DNA of 64,000 nt. Source: Paucimonas lemoignei. Its GTDB lineage: Bacteria; Pseudomonadota; Gammaproteobacteria; Pseudomonadales; Pseudomonadaceae. This document shows positions 25,986 through 34,714 of this stretch, one piece after another (the first letter of the stretch is position 1; the number at the start of each line of letters is the position of its first letter). The stretch covers positions 2,108,001 to 2,172,000 of the forward strand of contig LS483371.1 of assembly GCA_900475325.1 (NCBI GenBank). The letters run 5' to 3'. The position numbers and the translations under genes are program-made. The notes below the pieces were generated by a model. It was given only the letters and a program-made list of their open reading frames with translations, was not told the DNA's origin and made no database searches.

Positions 25986-27068
25986 ATGGCCAGAATCAGC
26001 GCAAATTCCTCAGCACAGCCTTTACCCACTCTGCAGAAAGTCGAGGGTCGTTACCGCAATCCGGCGACCATGAGCCGCATGGGCTTTCTCAAGTCATTGA
26101 GCGTTTTCTGGAACATGGCGTTCAACAAGCCCGCCATCACCCGGCCGGCCGGAGAAATCCCGGTGCAACCGCTGTCCCGTCAACAACTGCTCGCCGCGCC
26201 GGACTACACGGTCTACCGCCTCGGCCATTCCACGGTCTTGCTAAAAATGCGCGGGGTGTTCTGGCTGACGGACCCGGTGTTTGCCGAGCGTGCCTCGCCG
26301 GTGCAATGGGCCGGTCCGCAGCGGTTTCATCAGCCGCCGATCAGCCTTGAGGAATTGCCACCACTCAAAGCGGTGATCCTGTCCCACAACCATTACGACC
26401 ACCTGGACCACATGACCATCAAGGCCCTTGAGGCCAAGACCGAGCATTTCCTCACGCCACGGGGTGTCGGCGATACCTTGATGGAGTGGGGCGTGCCTGC
26501 GGCGAAAATCACCCAGCTGGACTGGTGGCAATCGACGCACGTGCATGGCATGCAGTTTGTGGCCACGCCTTCCCAGCATTTCTCGGGGCGCACATTGCTC
26601 GATGGCAATCGCAGCCTGTGGGCGTCTTGGGTAATGCACGATGAAAACCAGCGGATCTTTTTCAGCGGCGATACCGGCTACTTCGACGGCTTCAAGACCA
26701 TCGGCGAGCAGTACGGCCCGTTTGACCTGACCCTGATGGAAACCGGTGCGTACAACGTCGATTGGCCGGACGTGCACATGCAGCCCGAAGAAACCCTGCA
26801 AGCGCACATCGACCTGCGCGGGAAGTGGCTGTTGCCGATTCACAACGGCACCTTCGACCTGGCGCTGCACGCTTGGCACGAGCCCTTTGACCGGATTATC
26901 GCCCTGGCCTGGGAAAAGAACGTCACGATTACCACGCCGCAAATGGGCCAGCCGTTTTACGTGCAGTACCCGTGTCGGGGTAATACCTGGTGGTTGGGTG
27001 TGGAAGGGGTTCGGGAGGTGGCAGTGGAGAAGGTGAGCGGATTCAGGTGTGCGCGGCGGTCTTCTTGA
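25986..27068 (+). CDS. Metallo-beta-lactamase-fold hydrolase (UlaG/NAPE-PLD-like)
   Basis: Predicted zinc hydrolase of 360 residues. The metal motif HNHYDHLDH is at residues 134-142, with further ligands likely in FVATPSQHFSGR, IFFSGDTGYFDGF and LLPIHNGTFDLALH. The wide beta-lactamase-fold class resembling NAPE-PLD and UlaG fits better than glyoxalase II. The N-terminal 50 residues have a weak hydrophobic patch but no clear signal peptide. Substrate unknown; control by the divergent TetR suggests response to a xenobiotic or lipid-like ligand. ATG 25986 has a GGAG ribosome site. Confidence 0.88.
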   Translation: MARISANSSAQPLPTLQKVEGRYRNPATMSRMGFLKSLSVFWNMAFNKPAITRPAGEIPVQPLSRQQLLAAPDYTVYRLGHSTVLLKMRGVFWLTDPVFAERASPVQWAGPQRFHQPPISLEELPPLKAVILSHNHYDHLDHMTIKALEAKTEHFLTPRGVGDTLMEWGVPAAKITQLDWWQSTHVHGMQFVATPSQHFSGRTLLDGNRSLWASWVMHDENQRIFFSGDTGYFDGFKTIGEQYGPFDLTLMETGAYNVDWPDVHMQPEETLQAHIDLRGKWLLPIHNGTFDLALHAWHEPFDRIIALAWEKNVTITTPQMGQPFYVQYPCRGNTWWLGVEGVREVAVEKVSGFRCARRSS

Positions 27069-27095
27069 TTGGCATGAATGTGGATATGCGGAAAA

Positions 27096-27190
27096 CCTGT
27101 GGGAGCGAATTCATTCGCGAATGGATATTCCTGCCTCTGAAGTAGTATTGGCTGCACAGGCCCCTTCGCGAATGAATTCGCTCCCACAGG
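27096..27190 (+). repeat. REP/REPIN-like palindrome, TGTGGGAGCGAATTCATTCGCGAA family
   Basis: Perfect inverted half-sites about 48 bases apart lie between the convergent hydrolase and the small gene at 27199. Confidence 0.87.
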
Positions 27191-27198
27191 GGCCGCGC

Positions 27199-27351
27199 TC
27201 AACGCTGCTTCGGGTCCGGCGGTGTGGCTGGCCGTGGCTGCTCACCTTTCTCATTGAGCTGCTTGTTCTTCTCGCCCACTTTGCCGGCATTTTCCGGTTT
27301 GTGATCGAGGTCTTCGCGTTTCGATTCCTGATCGTTGTCTGGCTGGCTCAT
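27199..27351 (-). CDS. Small hydrophilic protein, 50 aa
   Basis: Tiny, highly charged, low-complexity protein (starts MSQPDNDQESKREDLDHKPE and ends PRPATPPDPKQR). It has no hydrophobic segment and is probably disordered. ATG 27351 is chosen over an upstream start because the same MSQPD start and upstream sequence recur in a truncated copy at 28919-28984. Function unknown. The conservation of its reading frame in two places argues that it is a real gene. Confidence 0.6.
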   Translation of the reverse strand: MSQPDNDQESKREDLDHKPENAGKVGEKNKQLNEKGEQPRPATPPDPKQR

Positions 27352-27483
27352 CACGGTTCCCTCTACTTTGTTGTATGTAGAAATTGGGCAACACGATGTC
27401 GACAAGATTCGAAATCTTTTCCAGATGCCTGGCTTTCCTGAGTGGCCTTCATCTTTCCCGGAAATGCCTCAGGTCAATCGCGC

Positions 27484-27882
27484 TCAGCGACCGATTTTAC
27501 CCAGATGAGTGAAGGCGAAACCCTGCGCCGATTTGAGACCATAGCCAAGCATTCGATCAAAGCCCGAGTGTGCGAGCCATAGAGCACCGATGGCGGCGAG
27601 ATCAGGGAGCGACCCTATCAGTCCAGCGGCGAGCAAGGACGTACCGAACGCATAAACATGGACGGTGTTATAACAATATGCCCCCACCTTCGGCCCCAAG
27701 GCATAGCCCAACATACTCAAGTCGGGTACGAAGAAAATCAGCAGCGCCTGCCACAGCGAGAAGTCATGGCCACCTCGCCAGAAAAGCAGAATACCGGTCG
27801 CAAATAAAAGCGCCCCTTCTACACGTTGCCAGAGAACGGCTGGCGGTAACGACGGTGATGAAAGCGATGATGAATCAGACAT
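27484..27882 (-). CDS. DUF4260-like small membrane protein
   Basis: Protein of 132 residues with three to four predicted membrane segments: ALLFATGILLFWRGG, WQALLIFFVPDLSMLGYALGP, HVYAFGTSLLAAGLIGSLPD and AIGALWLAHSGFDRMLGYGL. The pattern FVPDLSMLGY...GAYCYNTVH...HSGFDRMLGYGLK is what I associate with DUF4260. ATG 27882 was chosen, since upstream residues are not hydrophobic and overlap the divergent LysR gene. Role unknown; probably a target of the adjacent LysR regulator. Confidence 0.75.
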   Translation of the reverse strand: MSDSSSLSSPSLPPAVLWQRVEGALLFATGILLFWRGGHDFSLWQALLIFFVPDLSMLGYALGPKVGAYCYNTVHVYAFGTSLLAAGLIGSLPDLAAIGALWLAHSGFDRMLGYGLKSAQGFAFTHLGKIGR

Positions 27883-27968
27883 AGAGGCTCTCCAGGATTG
27901 AGCGTGCGATGTTGATCGATACTCCTGTAAAACAAAATCGTCTAAAGTCGGATACCTGCCATACATAA

Positions 27969-28874
27969 ATGGATAGCCCTTTGATTCAGCACGAGCCCAG
28001 CTGGGAGTGGTATCGAACGTTTCTCGCCGTGCTTGAGACCGGCTCATTGTCGGCGGCGGGGCGTGCGATGGGCATCAGTCAACCCACTGTCGGGCGTCAC
28101 ATAGACGGTCTTGAGTCCGCGCTGAACCTGAAGCTTTTTACCCGTTCACCTGACGGTTTCAGCCCCACCCCTGCGGCTTATGAAATCAGGCCCTATGCCG
28201 TCAATCTGGCGGCAACGTCGGCGGCCTTATTGCGCAAGGCCAGTGAAGGCAGCACCCATGTTCGGGGGACGGTGCGGCTGACAGCCAGTGAGGTGGTCGG
28301 CGTTGAAGTCTTGCCGCCGATTCTGTCGGCATTGCGCGAGCAACATCCCGAGCTTGTCGTAGAGCTGATGCTTTCCAACCAGGTTGATGACTTGCTACGC
28401 CGTGACGCAGATATCGCGGTTCGCATGCACAGGCCAACGCAAAATGCGCTGATCGCCAAGCATGTCGGGGGCATAGACGTCGGGCTCTATGCCCATCGCA
28501 GATATCTGGCTGTTCATGGCACCCCTGATTCGCTGGAGGATCTGGCCATTCATACGCTTATTGGCTTCGACCGGGAGAGCGCTTTTATCCGTGAATTCCT
28601 GAAACAGTTCCCGGCATTTGCGCGCCCAGGCTTGGCATTTAGAGCCGACAGTGAGCTTGCACAGTTGGCGGTCATGCGAGCCGGTTTTGGGATCGGTGTG
28701 TGCCAGTCGGCAATCGCAGCCCGGGACTTAGCGTTGGTTCGGGTGCTGCCCTCGGCGTTCTCGTTTCATATGGATACCTGGGTCGCCATGCATGAAGACC
28801 TGCGCAACAGCGCTCGCTGCCAGGTCACGTTCACTGCCGTGGCGCAAGGGCTGCGCGAGCATTCGCAGCGCTAG
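27969..28874 (+). CDS. LysR-family transcriptional regulator
   Basis: Regulator of 301 residues. The N-terminal winged helix is at about residues 10-70 (WYRTFLAVLETGSLSAAGRAMGISQPTVGRHIDGLESALNLKLFTRS). The type 2 periplasmic-binding-like effector domain follows from about residue 95. It diverges from the DUF4260 gene with an 86-base gap, the usual LysR arrangement. No Shine-Dalgarno is visible before the ATG. Confidence 0.9.
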   Translation: MDSPLIQHEPSWEWYRTFLAVLETGSLSAAGRAMGISQPTVGRHIDGLESALNLKLFTRSPDGFSPTPAAYEIRPYAVNLAATSAALLRKASEGSTHVRGTVRLTASEVVGVEVLPPILSALREQHPELVVELMLSNQVDDLLRRDADIAVRMHRPTQNALIAKHVGGIDVGLYAHRRYLAVHGTPDSLEDLAIHTLIGFDRESAFIREFLKQFPAFARPGLAFRADSELAQLAVMRAGFGIGVCQSAIAARDLALVRVLPSAFSFHMDTWVAMHEDLRNSARCQVTFTAVAQGLREHSQR

Positions 28875-28918
28875 CCGGTGTCGGGACGAGTCTGAGGCTC
28901 ATGGATCAAGTGTGGCCC

Positions 28919-28984
28919 TCAGCGCTGATTCGGATCCGGCGGCGTGGCTGGCTTTGGCTGCTCACCTTTGTCTGGCTGGCTCAT
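28919..28984 (-). pseudogene. Internally deleted copy of the 27199-27351 small gene
   Basis: A 21-residue frame starts MSQPDKGEQP and ends ATPPDPNQR, joining the first and last parts of the 50-residue protein with the middle missing. Similarity continues for about 70 bases upstream of the start (TTGTTGTA...ATTGGGCAAC...TCGAAAT), so this is a duplicate of the locus, not chance. The two copies are in the same orientation and flank the DUF4260-LysR pair. The rest of the 309-base gap 28875-29183 holds no other gene. Confidence 0.65.
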
Positions 28985-29183
28985 CACTGTTCCCTTTACG
29001 TTGTTGTACGTACAGATTGGGCAACGCTATGCCCACAAGAGTCGAAATGATTTGCCAAGGGGCGGTAGAGCAATGTCCTTCATCGACACCAGAAACTTCC
29101 CACAGCACTCCAGTGTTAACCCTGACTGACGCCAAGTGCTCTGACAGGCACAGTTCTGCGTTTCCTCGGCCAAGGATTCGCCC

Positions 29184-30062
29184 ATGTACCGTCAGCCACC
29201 GGGATCGCCTATTGAGCTGCCCGATGATTTCCCTTGGGATAAAACCATTGGACTGTTGCTGGATGCTCTGCAGATCAAGAACATTCGCCAGCGCCTGTAC
29301 GAATGGTGCGCGGCGCCAGAAGTTGATCTGCTTTACGGCGGCACTTGTTGGGCTGAATTCAGCCATATTTCGCCCTGCCTGATACGTATACGCGACGCTT
29401 ATAACCCGATACTTCAACAGTTTCTGGCAAATACCGGTGATGACTGGGGTTACCTGCTGGTCAGTGACGGCTCGTGGAAAGAACTCCTCGCACACATGCG
29501 CTGGTTGACCAGCTTTTGTCCTGTGCCAGATGACGAGATGTACTTGCGAATTTCCTACCCTGATATAGCTCATGCGTTGTTTGCGCCTGAATGTTTTCCA
29601 AGGGCAGAGGTATTCGGTCCCTGCCAACAGGTGGTTGTTGCCAATGACAGGTTCGAGGGGTGGCGGCAATACCATCGCCCTGGAGACCGACTGCTACAGG
29701 TCCCCAACGCACCTTACATAACCAACGAGGCGCAGTGGGTGGCCCTTAAAGCCGTAAACTTTCGCCTTTCGGTGAAGAATCTTTATCGGCACATGTCGGA
29801 TTTATTTCCGGGATACCGCGCAGATCTAACGCCCAGGCAACGCCTGGAACGTGTCCACCAACTGGTCGACTCCGCTATCGAAAGAGGCTTCCGGACCCGT
29901 CACGAAATATGGCTATACGCCAATGTGTTCGGCTTTCTGGGCGATGAAGGCGTCCAGTCTCATCCCGATATCGTCAACTTGCTGACCATTGAATCCGATC
30001 TGACATCGTTCGAGCGAGTTGATCGCGCTGCGACTTTGGCCCAACAACGGAGTATCCAATGA
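29184..30062 (+). CDS. DUF4123 type VI secretion adaptor/chaperone
   Basis: Protein of 292 residues with the DUF4123 pattern in the first half: LLYGGTCWAEFSHISPCLIRI, then GYLLVSDGSWKELLAHMRWLTSF and EMYLRISYPDIAHALF. DUF4123 proteins (Tap/TEC) bind a cognate T6SS effector and load it on a VgrG spike; they are normally encoded directly upstream of it. Here its stop overlaps the effector ATG (ATGA at 30059-30062), fitting that role. The C-terminal half (RQRLERVHQLVDSAIERGFRT...) looks helical. ATG 29184 has an AAGG ribosome site. No vgrG is adjacent. Confidence 0.87.
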   Translation: MYRQPPGSPIELPDDFPWDKTIGLLLDALQIKNIRQRLYEWCAAPEVDLLYGGTCWAEFSHISPCLIRIRDAYNPILQQFLANTGDDWGYLLVSDGSWKELLAHMRWLTSFCPVPDDEMYLRISYPDIAHALFAPECFPRAEVFGPCQQVVVANDRFEGWRQYHRPGDRLLQVPNAPYITNEAQWVALKAVNFRLSVKNLYRHMSDLFPGYRADLTPRQRLERVHQLVDSAIERGFRTRHEIWLYANVFGFLGDEGVQSHPDIVNLLTIESDLTSFERVDRAATLAQQRSIQ

Positions 30063-33000
30063 CCGACTACATGACACCCCGTGGTCATCTGGCAAACCTG
30101 ATCGCCAAAGCGCAAAACGCTGATGAACTTGGTGAGGCTGGCGTCTGCCCGATGACGATAGCTACCGTGCAGTTTTTACCATTGCGTTATGGGCTTGTGG
30201 AGGACCTGCAACCCCCCAGTAGTTTCCCGATGCCGCATCAGTTGCAGAGCCAGAAAACAGGGATTCGTCTGCTGCGCGATGGTTATCTGTACATCATTGA
30301 CGAGGCCAGTAGTTACTTGCATGAGTACCGCGTAGAGCAAGGTTCATTGAGCAAGCTGTTATGGAAAGGGCCGGAAGTTCGGTCTGATATCAGAACGAAC
30401 TCGATTGGTGAGCCCCATCTGATTTTTCATCGGCGAAGTACCCTGTATGTGGCGTACTCGGAATTTCAATGGACTGCTTATAAATGCGCTCAGGTCATTG
30501 ATCAACGGGCTGAACGCGAGTTGTATATGCAGCGTATTAACCTTGAAAAGGTCGGCACTAAAACTCCAGGCGCGCACCTGCTAACCGAAGAAGATGCACG
30601 CAATTGGGTCGCCGAAACCGCCGAAAAACCCCAGCCCCGGGAGTTGCCCGCAGGCGCCAATCCGGACGAGCGCACGCCCTATCACTGGGAAGATGAGCCC
30701 TTGTTTCGCAACACCTGGATTGAAGAACTGACCAGTCAGGTCAATGTCGCCCACAAGCTTGATTTCGAGTTTCTGGTGATCCGCGACGATATTGGCATCA
30801 TGCTCGATCTGGCGGCCGCCCAACTCAAAGTGGCTGACTGGATCGGCCAGTGGAGTGAGCAGGAAGATACACAGCATAAATACCTGACGGGTGCTTACAT
30901 CCAGTCGATGTACGAGGTCACTCGGAAGCGCCTTGAAAAACTGGGCAGCGTGGACCCGCGCTATGAAGCCTTGATTGATGAAACCAACGATGCCGAACGG
31001 GAAAAACTCTACGAGTACCTGCGTGTGAAGCGTGAGTATCGCGGCCCGGCGATCTTCGGCGACGAGCAGAGCTGGCGCCAGCAAGCGCAGAGCAACCCGC
31101 TGGCCAAAGCCACCCTTGAACTGCGTGACAGCCTGGGGGATGAGCGCTGGGAAAAGCATGGTCCGGCGATTACCGCGCTTGAGCTGGATACCTGGCATGC
31201 GCTGGGCGGTAAGGAAATCGGCGAGCGCGGTATTGATCAATTGGTGCATCGCGATGCCATGCAGGCTTTCATGCTGGAGCAGCAGGCGCTGTTGAGCCAT
31301 TGGCAAGGCCGATTGAAACGCATCCGTGCTGACCGCTTGAAGATGATTGTCGAGGGCCATTTCCACCGAGCAGCCTGGTATTACGACTTTCGCCAGAGTG
31401 TGCAAATCCAGCAGCGGCTGGAGCGAGAGTTCAATTGTGTGGCAGCCATCTGTGACGATGAAGAGTCGTTGGCGAAGCTGCATGCGTATCTTGAAGAAAA
31501 TCCGCTGGTGCAGGTCCCGGGCCTCGATACCTTGAACCTGGCGGACCAGTCCGACGTACAGAAAAAGCTCATCGAACTCAGTAACTTCAGCATCAAGCTG
31601 GCCGACGCACCGAGCGTGGTTCGCGACATGGATATGCTGGCGAATCAATTCAACAGCTTGATGCGTCAGCGCCTGCCGAACTATGAAAACCTGAATAGTC
31701 AATTCAGGGGTTTAAGCAGTTTGCTGGGCAGTGCTTATGATCCTGCGGCGCAGATGCTATCGGCTCATGAGCTTGATCTTATTCGGCAAAAAGCTCGTAA
31801 CAGCCAACCGATTGACCCTAACAGCTTCATTCGCAACATGGGTAGCGCAGCGCGTCTGCGCCTCCTTAGCGCTTATGCTGCCAGCGGATTGCAATTGCGT
31901 ATTGCTTCAGATGCCGAATACGCCCAGTTCAATCGTGACCGTAAGGCGGCACTGACCCTGCGTGACGACCTGAAAGCTTTATATAAAGAACGGCGAGAGA
32001 TGCTGAGGTACAAAGCCGATGACTCAGACCCGCTGGGTTCACGCAAGCGGATCAACGAGCATATCGGGGTGCTCAAATATGAGCTCGCGCCAATCGAAGA
32101 ACGCCTCAGCCTCGCTCTCACGCCGGGCGGAGGCGCAGGGCAATTTGGGCTTGTGCTTGGCAATATGGATCCTGAGTTGCTGGCAGAAATGCAGCGGACG
32201 GTTAATGACTATCGCAGCACCGGGACATTTAAAGAGCCCATACGCGGCTTGTTTAATTCCAAGGCTGATCAGATTGCTGTGGTGTTGTTTGTATTTCAGG
32301 TATTCAAACTGATCGAAGTTATCTCGAAAGTCGCGTCGAAAGACGACCGTGGGTGGGGGGATGTGATTGATATTAGTCAGTCGCTGGTTACGACATTCTC
32401 AGCCGGTTTTGCTGCTATTCAGGGCTTATCCATTAATTTTCTCCAACTGCAAATCGAGCAGATGGAAAGCGCAGCCGGTAAGCTCAACAAAATGAGTTAC
32501 CTGGGAAGATGGTCCGCAGTGACAGGTCTCGGGGCATTTATTTTCGGGACAGGCGCAGCGGCTATTGACCTTACCAAGCACATGCAGCAATGGACGGCGG
32601 CCTTGGCCGAGGGCGATGGCAAGAAGCTGGCTGCCTCCTCTTTACAATTAAGTAGCGACTTAGCCTTGGCAGGCACAAACGCCTGGGCTTTAAAACACAC
32701 TGCGGATCTAACACGGCAGGTTATGCGCACCCCTCGCAAGATGCGCGCATTGGCTTGGGCCCAGCGCAGTTCGGCACTGGTCGGGATTGCCGCGCGAGCC
32801 AACCTGGCTGGCATCGCAGCCACCGCCATCCAGCTCACCGGGGAGGCGATCTATAACTATTTCAACCTCGATGCCATGAAGAAATGGGTTCTGGGCAGCA
32901 TCTGGGGCCGGGATAATTCAGGCCTGAGCCTGGAAGACAGCTGGAGCAAACTGGCCGCCATTGTCCAGCAACCCTTGTGTCAGCTGGTGCGCACGGCCCA

Positions 33001-33463
33001 CAGCGTCGAGCTGCGGCTGACGTTTCCGAGTGTTCGCAGCGCAGACATGGAGCATCGCAAGGTCTGGATCAAGGCCTACCAGCGCCAGCAAACATACGTC
33101 GGCCCAGGTTCGTTGCAGAACCCGGTGCAATGGTCCAAATGTACCGAGGTGCTGGTGGGGCAACTAAGGCGCGTCAACCGCCCTGACTCGGCGCTGGTAT
33201 TGTGCCTGGATTTACGCCCCCTGATGTCCGATCACTTCGGGCTGGCCTTGTCGGTCAGTTATGAACTTGAAGATCACCGCAGTATCAGCCATTGCTCCAC
33301 TTTTTATGTGATCGATCTTCACCGGATGTTGGTTGATGGCCGCTGGCGAGAGCGCCTCGGTGTATTTGCTTACAAGGCGGAGACGGATGAGTCCATGCAG
33401 TTGAGTCAGTCATCGCCATGGTTGCTCAGAGATATCGAACTGGTTGAGCCTGATGCTAAATAA
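30059..33463 (+). CDS. VasX-like putative T6SS effector, probable pore former
   Basis: Large protein of 1134 residues. The N-terminus (about 25-130: GVCPMTIATVQFLPLRYGLVEDL, TGIRLLRDGYLYIIDE, LYVAYSEFQWTAYKC) fits the VasX N-terminal / BTH_I2691-like effector region. Residues 250-720 are mostly charged helices. The C-terminal third has clusters of hydrophobic segments near 736-757, 776-800, 818-836 and 906-935, the layout of colicin-like pore-forming effectors. No nuclease or lipase motif is evident. It lies between a DUF4123 adaptor and a two-helix membrane protein, the expected adaptor-effector-immunity order. The inference is that it is delivered into rivals and damages the inner membrane. 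Confidence 0.8.
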   Translation: MTDYMTPRGHLANLIAKAQNADELGEAGVCPMTIATVQFLPLRYGLVEDLQPPSSFPMPHQLQSQKTGIRLLRDGYLYIIDEASSYLHEYRVEQGSLSKLLWKGPEVRSDIRTNSIGEPHLIFHRRSTLYVAYSEFQWTAYKCAQVIDQRAERELYMQRINLEKVGTKTPGAHLLTEEDARNWVAETAEKPQPRELPAGANPDERTPYHWEDEPLFRNTWIEELTSQVNVAHKLDFEFLVIRDDIGIMLDLAAAQLKVADWIGQWSEQEDTQHKYLTGAYIQSMYEVTRKRLEKLGSVDPRYEALIDETNDAEREKLYEYLRVKREYRGPAIFGDEQSWRQQAQSNPLAKATLELRDSLGDERWEKHGPAITALELDTWHALGGKEIGERGIDQLVHRDAMQAFMLEQQALLSHWQGRLKRIRADRLKMIVEGHFHRAAWYYDFRQSVQIQQRLEREFNCVAAICDDEESLAKLHAYLEENPLVQVPGLDTLNLADQSDVQKKLIELSNFSIKLADAPSVVRDMDMLANQFNSLMRQRLPNYENLNSQFRGLSSLLGSAYDPAAQMLSAHELDLIRQKARNSQPIDPNSFIRNMGSAARLRLLSAYAASGLQLRIASDAEYAQFNRDRKAALTLRDDLKALYKERREMLRYKADDSDPLGSRKRINEHIGVLKYELAPIEERLSLALTPGGGAGQFGLVLGNMDPELLAEMQRTVNDYRSTGTFKEPIRGLFNSKADQIAVVLFVFQVFKLIEVISKVASKDDRGWGDVIDISQSLVTTFSAGFAAIQGLSINFLQLQIEQMESAAGKLNKMSYLGRWSAVTGLGAFIFGTGAAAIDLTKHMQQWTAALAEGDGKKLAASSLQLSSDLALAGTNAWALKHTADLTRQVMRTPRKMRALAWAQRSSALVGIAARANLAGIAATAIQLTGEAIYNYFNLDAMKKWVLGSIWGRDNSGLSLEDSWSKLAAIVQQPLCQLVRTAHSVELRLTFPSVRSADMEHRKVWIKAYQRQQTYVGPGSLQNPVQWSKCTEVLVGQLRRVNRPDSALVLCLDLRPLMSDHFGLALSVSYELEDHRSISHCSTFYVIDLHRMLVDGRWRERLGVFAYKAETDESMQLSQSSPWLLRDIELVEPDAK

Positions 33464-34643
33464 ATTATTCAAACGTGACACTGAACAAGCAACTCAACCG
33501 CCTTATGTGCTGGAAAGCCTGCGCCCGTGCGCGGGCGAAGTGCGTAAGACGGGTTTTGAGGAAACCCTATACCTTGCTCCACTGCCCATCTATACCGGAC
33601 AACAACCGGTCAGTATTCATGACTTTTCCGAGGTGAATTCAGCATTTTTGCAGTTGGGCGGCAGCAATCTCGGCATGGTGTGGCAGGCTAAGATGCTCGC
33701 TTGGGTGATTTGGCTAATGATTATTATGTGTATTGGCTGCCCCATTTTTTTAGCTGTGATTTTATGGTTCGCTACACCCGAAGGAACCAATAATTCATTC
33801 CTGAAAGACCTGGGCATGCTGTTCGTATTTTTTCTGTCGTTCGGTGCGTTTGTCGCTCCGTTGTGCTTGGGTGTCTTTATACACTCCATCATTTCCCAAA
33901 CCCGCGAACAAGCCCGCCAATACCCCCTACGTTTCAACCGCCAACGACGCGAAGTCTGTTTCATCAGCAGCGATACCCATGAAATCCTCATCGTACCGTG
34001 GGAAAAAGTGACGGCCTGGGTGTCTCAGGGGCAAGTCGCCAATCAATATGGCGCCACGGCCTTCTACACCTTTGGTTTTGCGCTGGAGAATGAAGCGACC
34101 GGGATGGTGCAACCGATTCTGCTGGGCATGCCCAGTCAGGCCCATGCCATCGGCACCTGGGAAGCCATCCGGCAATACATGGAGCACGGCTTACCCAAGC
34201 ACAATGACGACGCCCTGCCGCAGTTTTTACTTGGGCGCGCTCCAACCGAGTATGAGTTACGCCCTTATGAGGGGCTGCACACCTGGGAGGTTGAAAAACG
34301 GCGCAAAGAGGACATAGGAGGCCTGCACAGCTGCTTTACCGATGAAGAGCGCGCTGAAATTGGGCTATCTAAACCCACTCGCTGGCCCCTACGCCGCTGG
34401 TATATCTGGCGGGTCCTCAGCTTCTGGAAGATGCCTTACATGATTGCCGAGTGGGGCCATAAAGCGGGAACCCCTTACATCCCTGAAAAAGTCCGCGAAT
34501 GGTCAGCGCCTATCCCTGAGGAACAATGGGCCAAGCCCAGCGCTGAACTGCAGAAAGCGACGCAGATTGTCGAACAGGCCATGAACAGAAAGAAGAACAA
34601 GCTGAGCTTCATCGCGGCTTGCGAGTTGATTGGAAAAAAATAG
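33453..34643 (+). CDS. DUF6708-like membrane protein, putative immunity protein
   Basis: Protein of 396 residues with two strong membrane segments at about 80-105 and 120-145, followed by a large soluble part (RFNRQRREVCFIS...ILIVPWEKVTAWVSQ). This resembles DUF6708 proteins found next to T6SS effectors. It overlaps the effector by 11 bases; the ATG at 33453 is preferred over a TTG at 33444. An inner-membrane partner is what one expects as immunity against a pore-forming toxin, but immunity is inferred from position. The membrane-encoding part (about 33690-33860) is visibly more A/T-rich than the surroundings. Confidence 0.7.
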   Translation: MLNKLFKRDTEQATQPPYVLESLRPCAGEVRKTGFEETLYLAPLPIYTGQQPVSIHDFSEVNSAFLQLGGSNLGMVWQAKMLAWVIWLMIIMCIGCPIFLAVILWFATPEGTNNSFLKDLGMLFVFFLSFGAFVAPLCLGVFIHSIISQTREQARQYPLRFNRQRREVCFISSDTHEILIVPWEKVTAWVSQGQVANQYGATAFYTFGFALENEATGMVQPILLGMPSQAHAIGTWEAIRQYMEHGLPKHNDDALPQFLLGRAPTEYELRPYEGLHTWEVEKRRKEDIGGLHSCFTDEERAEIGLSKPTRWPLRRWYIWRVLSFWKMPYMIAEWGHKAGTPYIPEKVREWSAPIPEEQWAKPSAELQKATQIVEQAMNRKKNKLSFIAACELIGKK

Positions 34644-34714
34644 ATTTCGCTGTTTAGGCTTGTGCAGGCATAGGCTTGATACAGCGTTCTGAACTCATAG
34701 CTGGATTGTGGCGT

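Noticed and set aside
29184..34643. Possible Rhs or polymorphic contact-dependent toxin system
   Set aside because: No YD repeats, no TpsA/TpsB-type domains and no pretoxin motif; the DUF4123 neighbour favours T6SS cargo.
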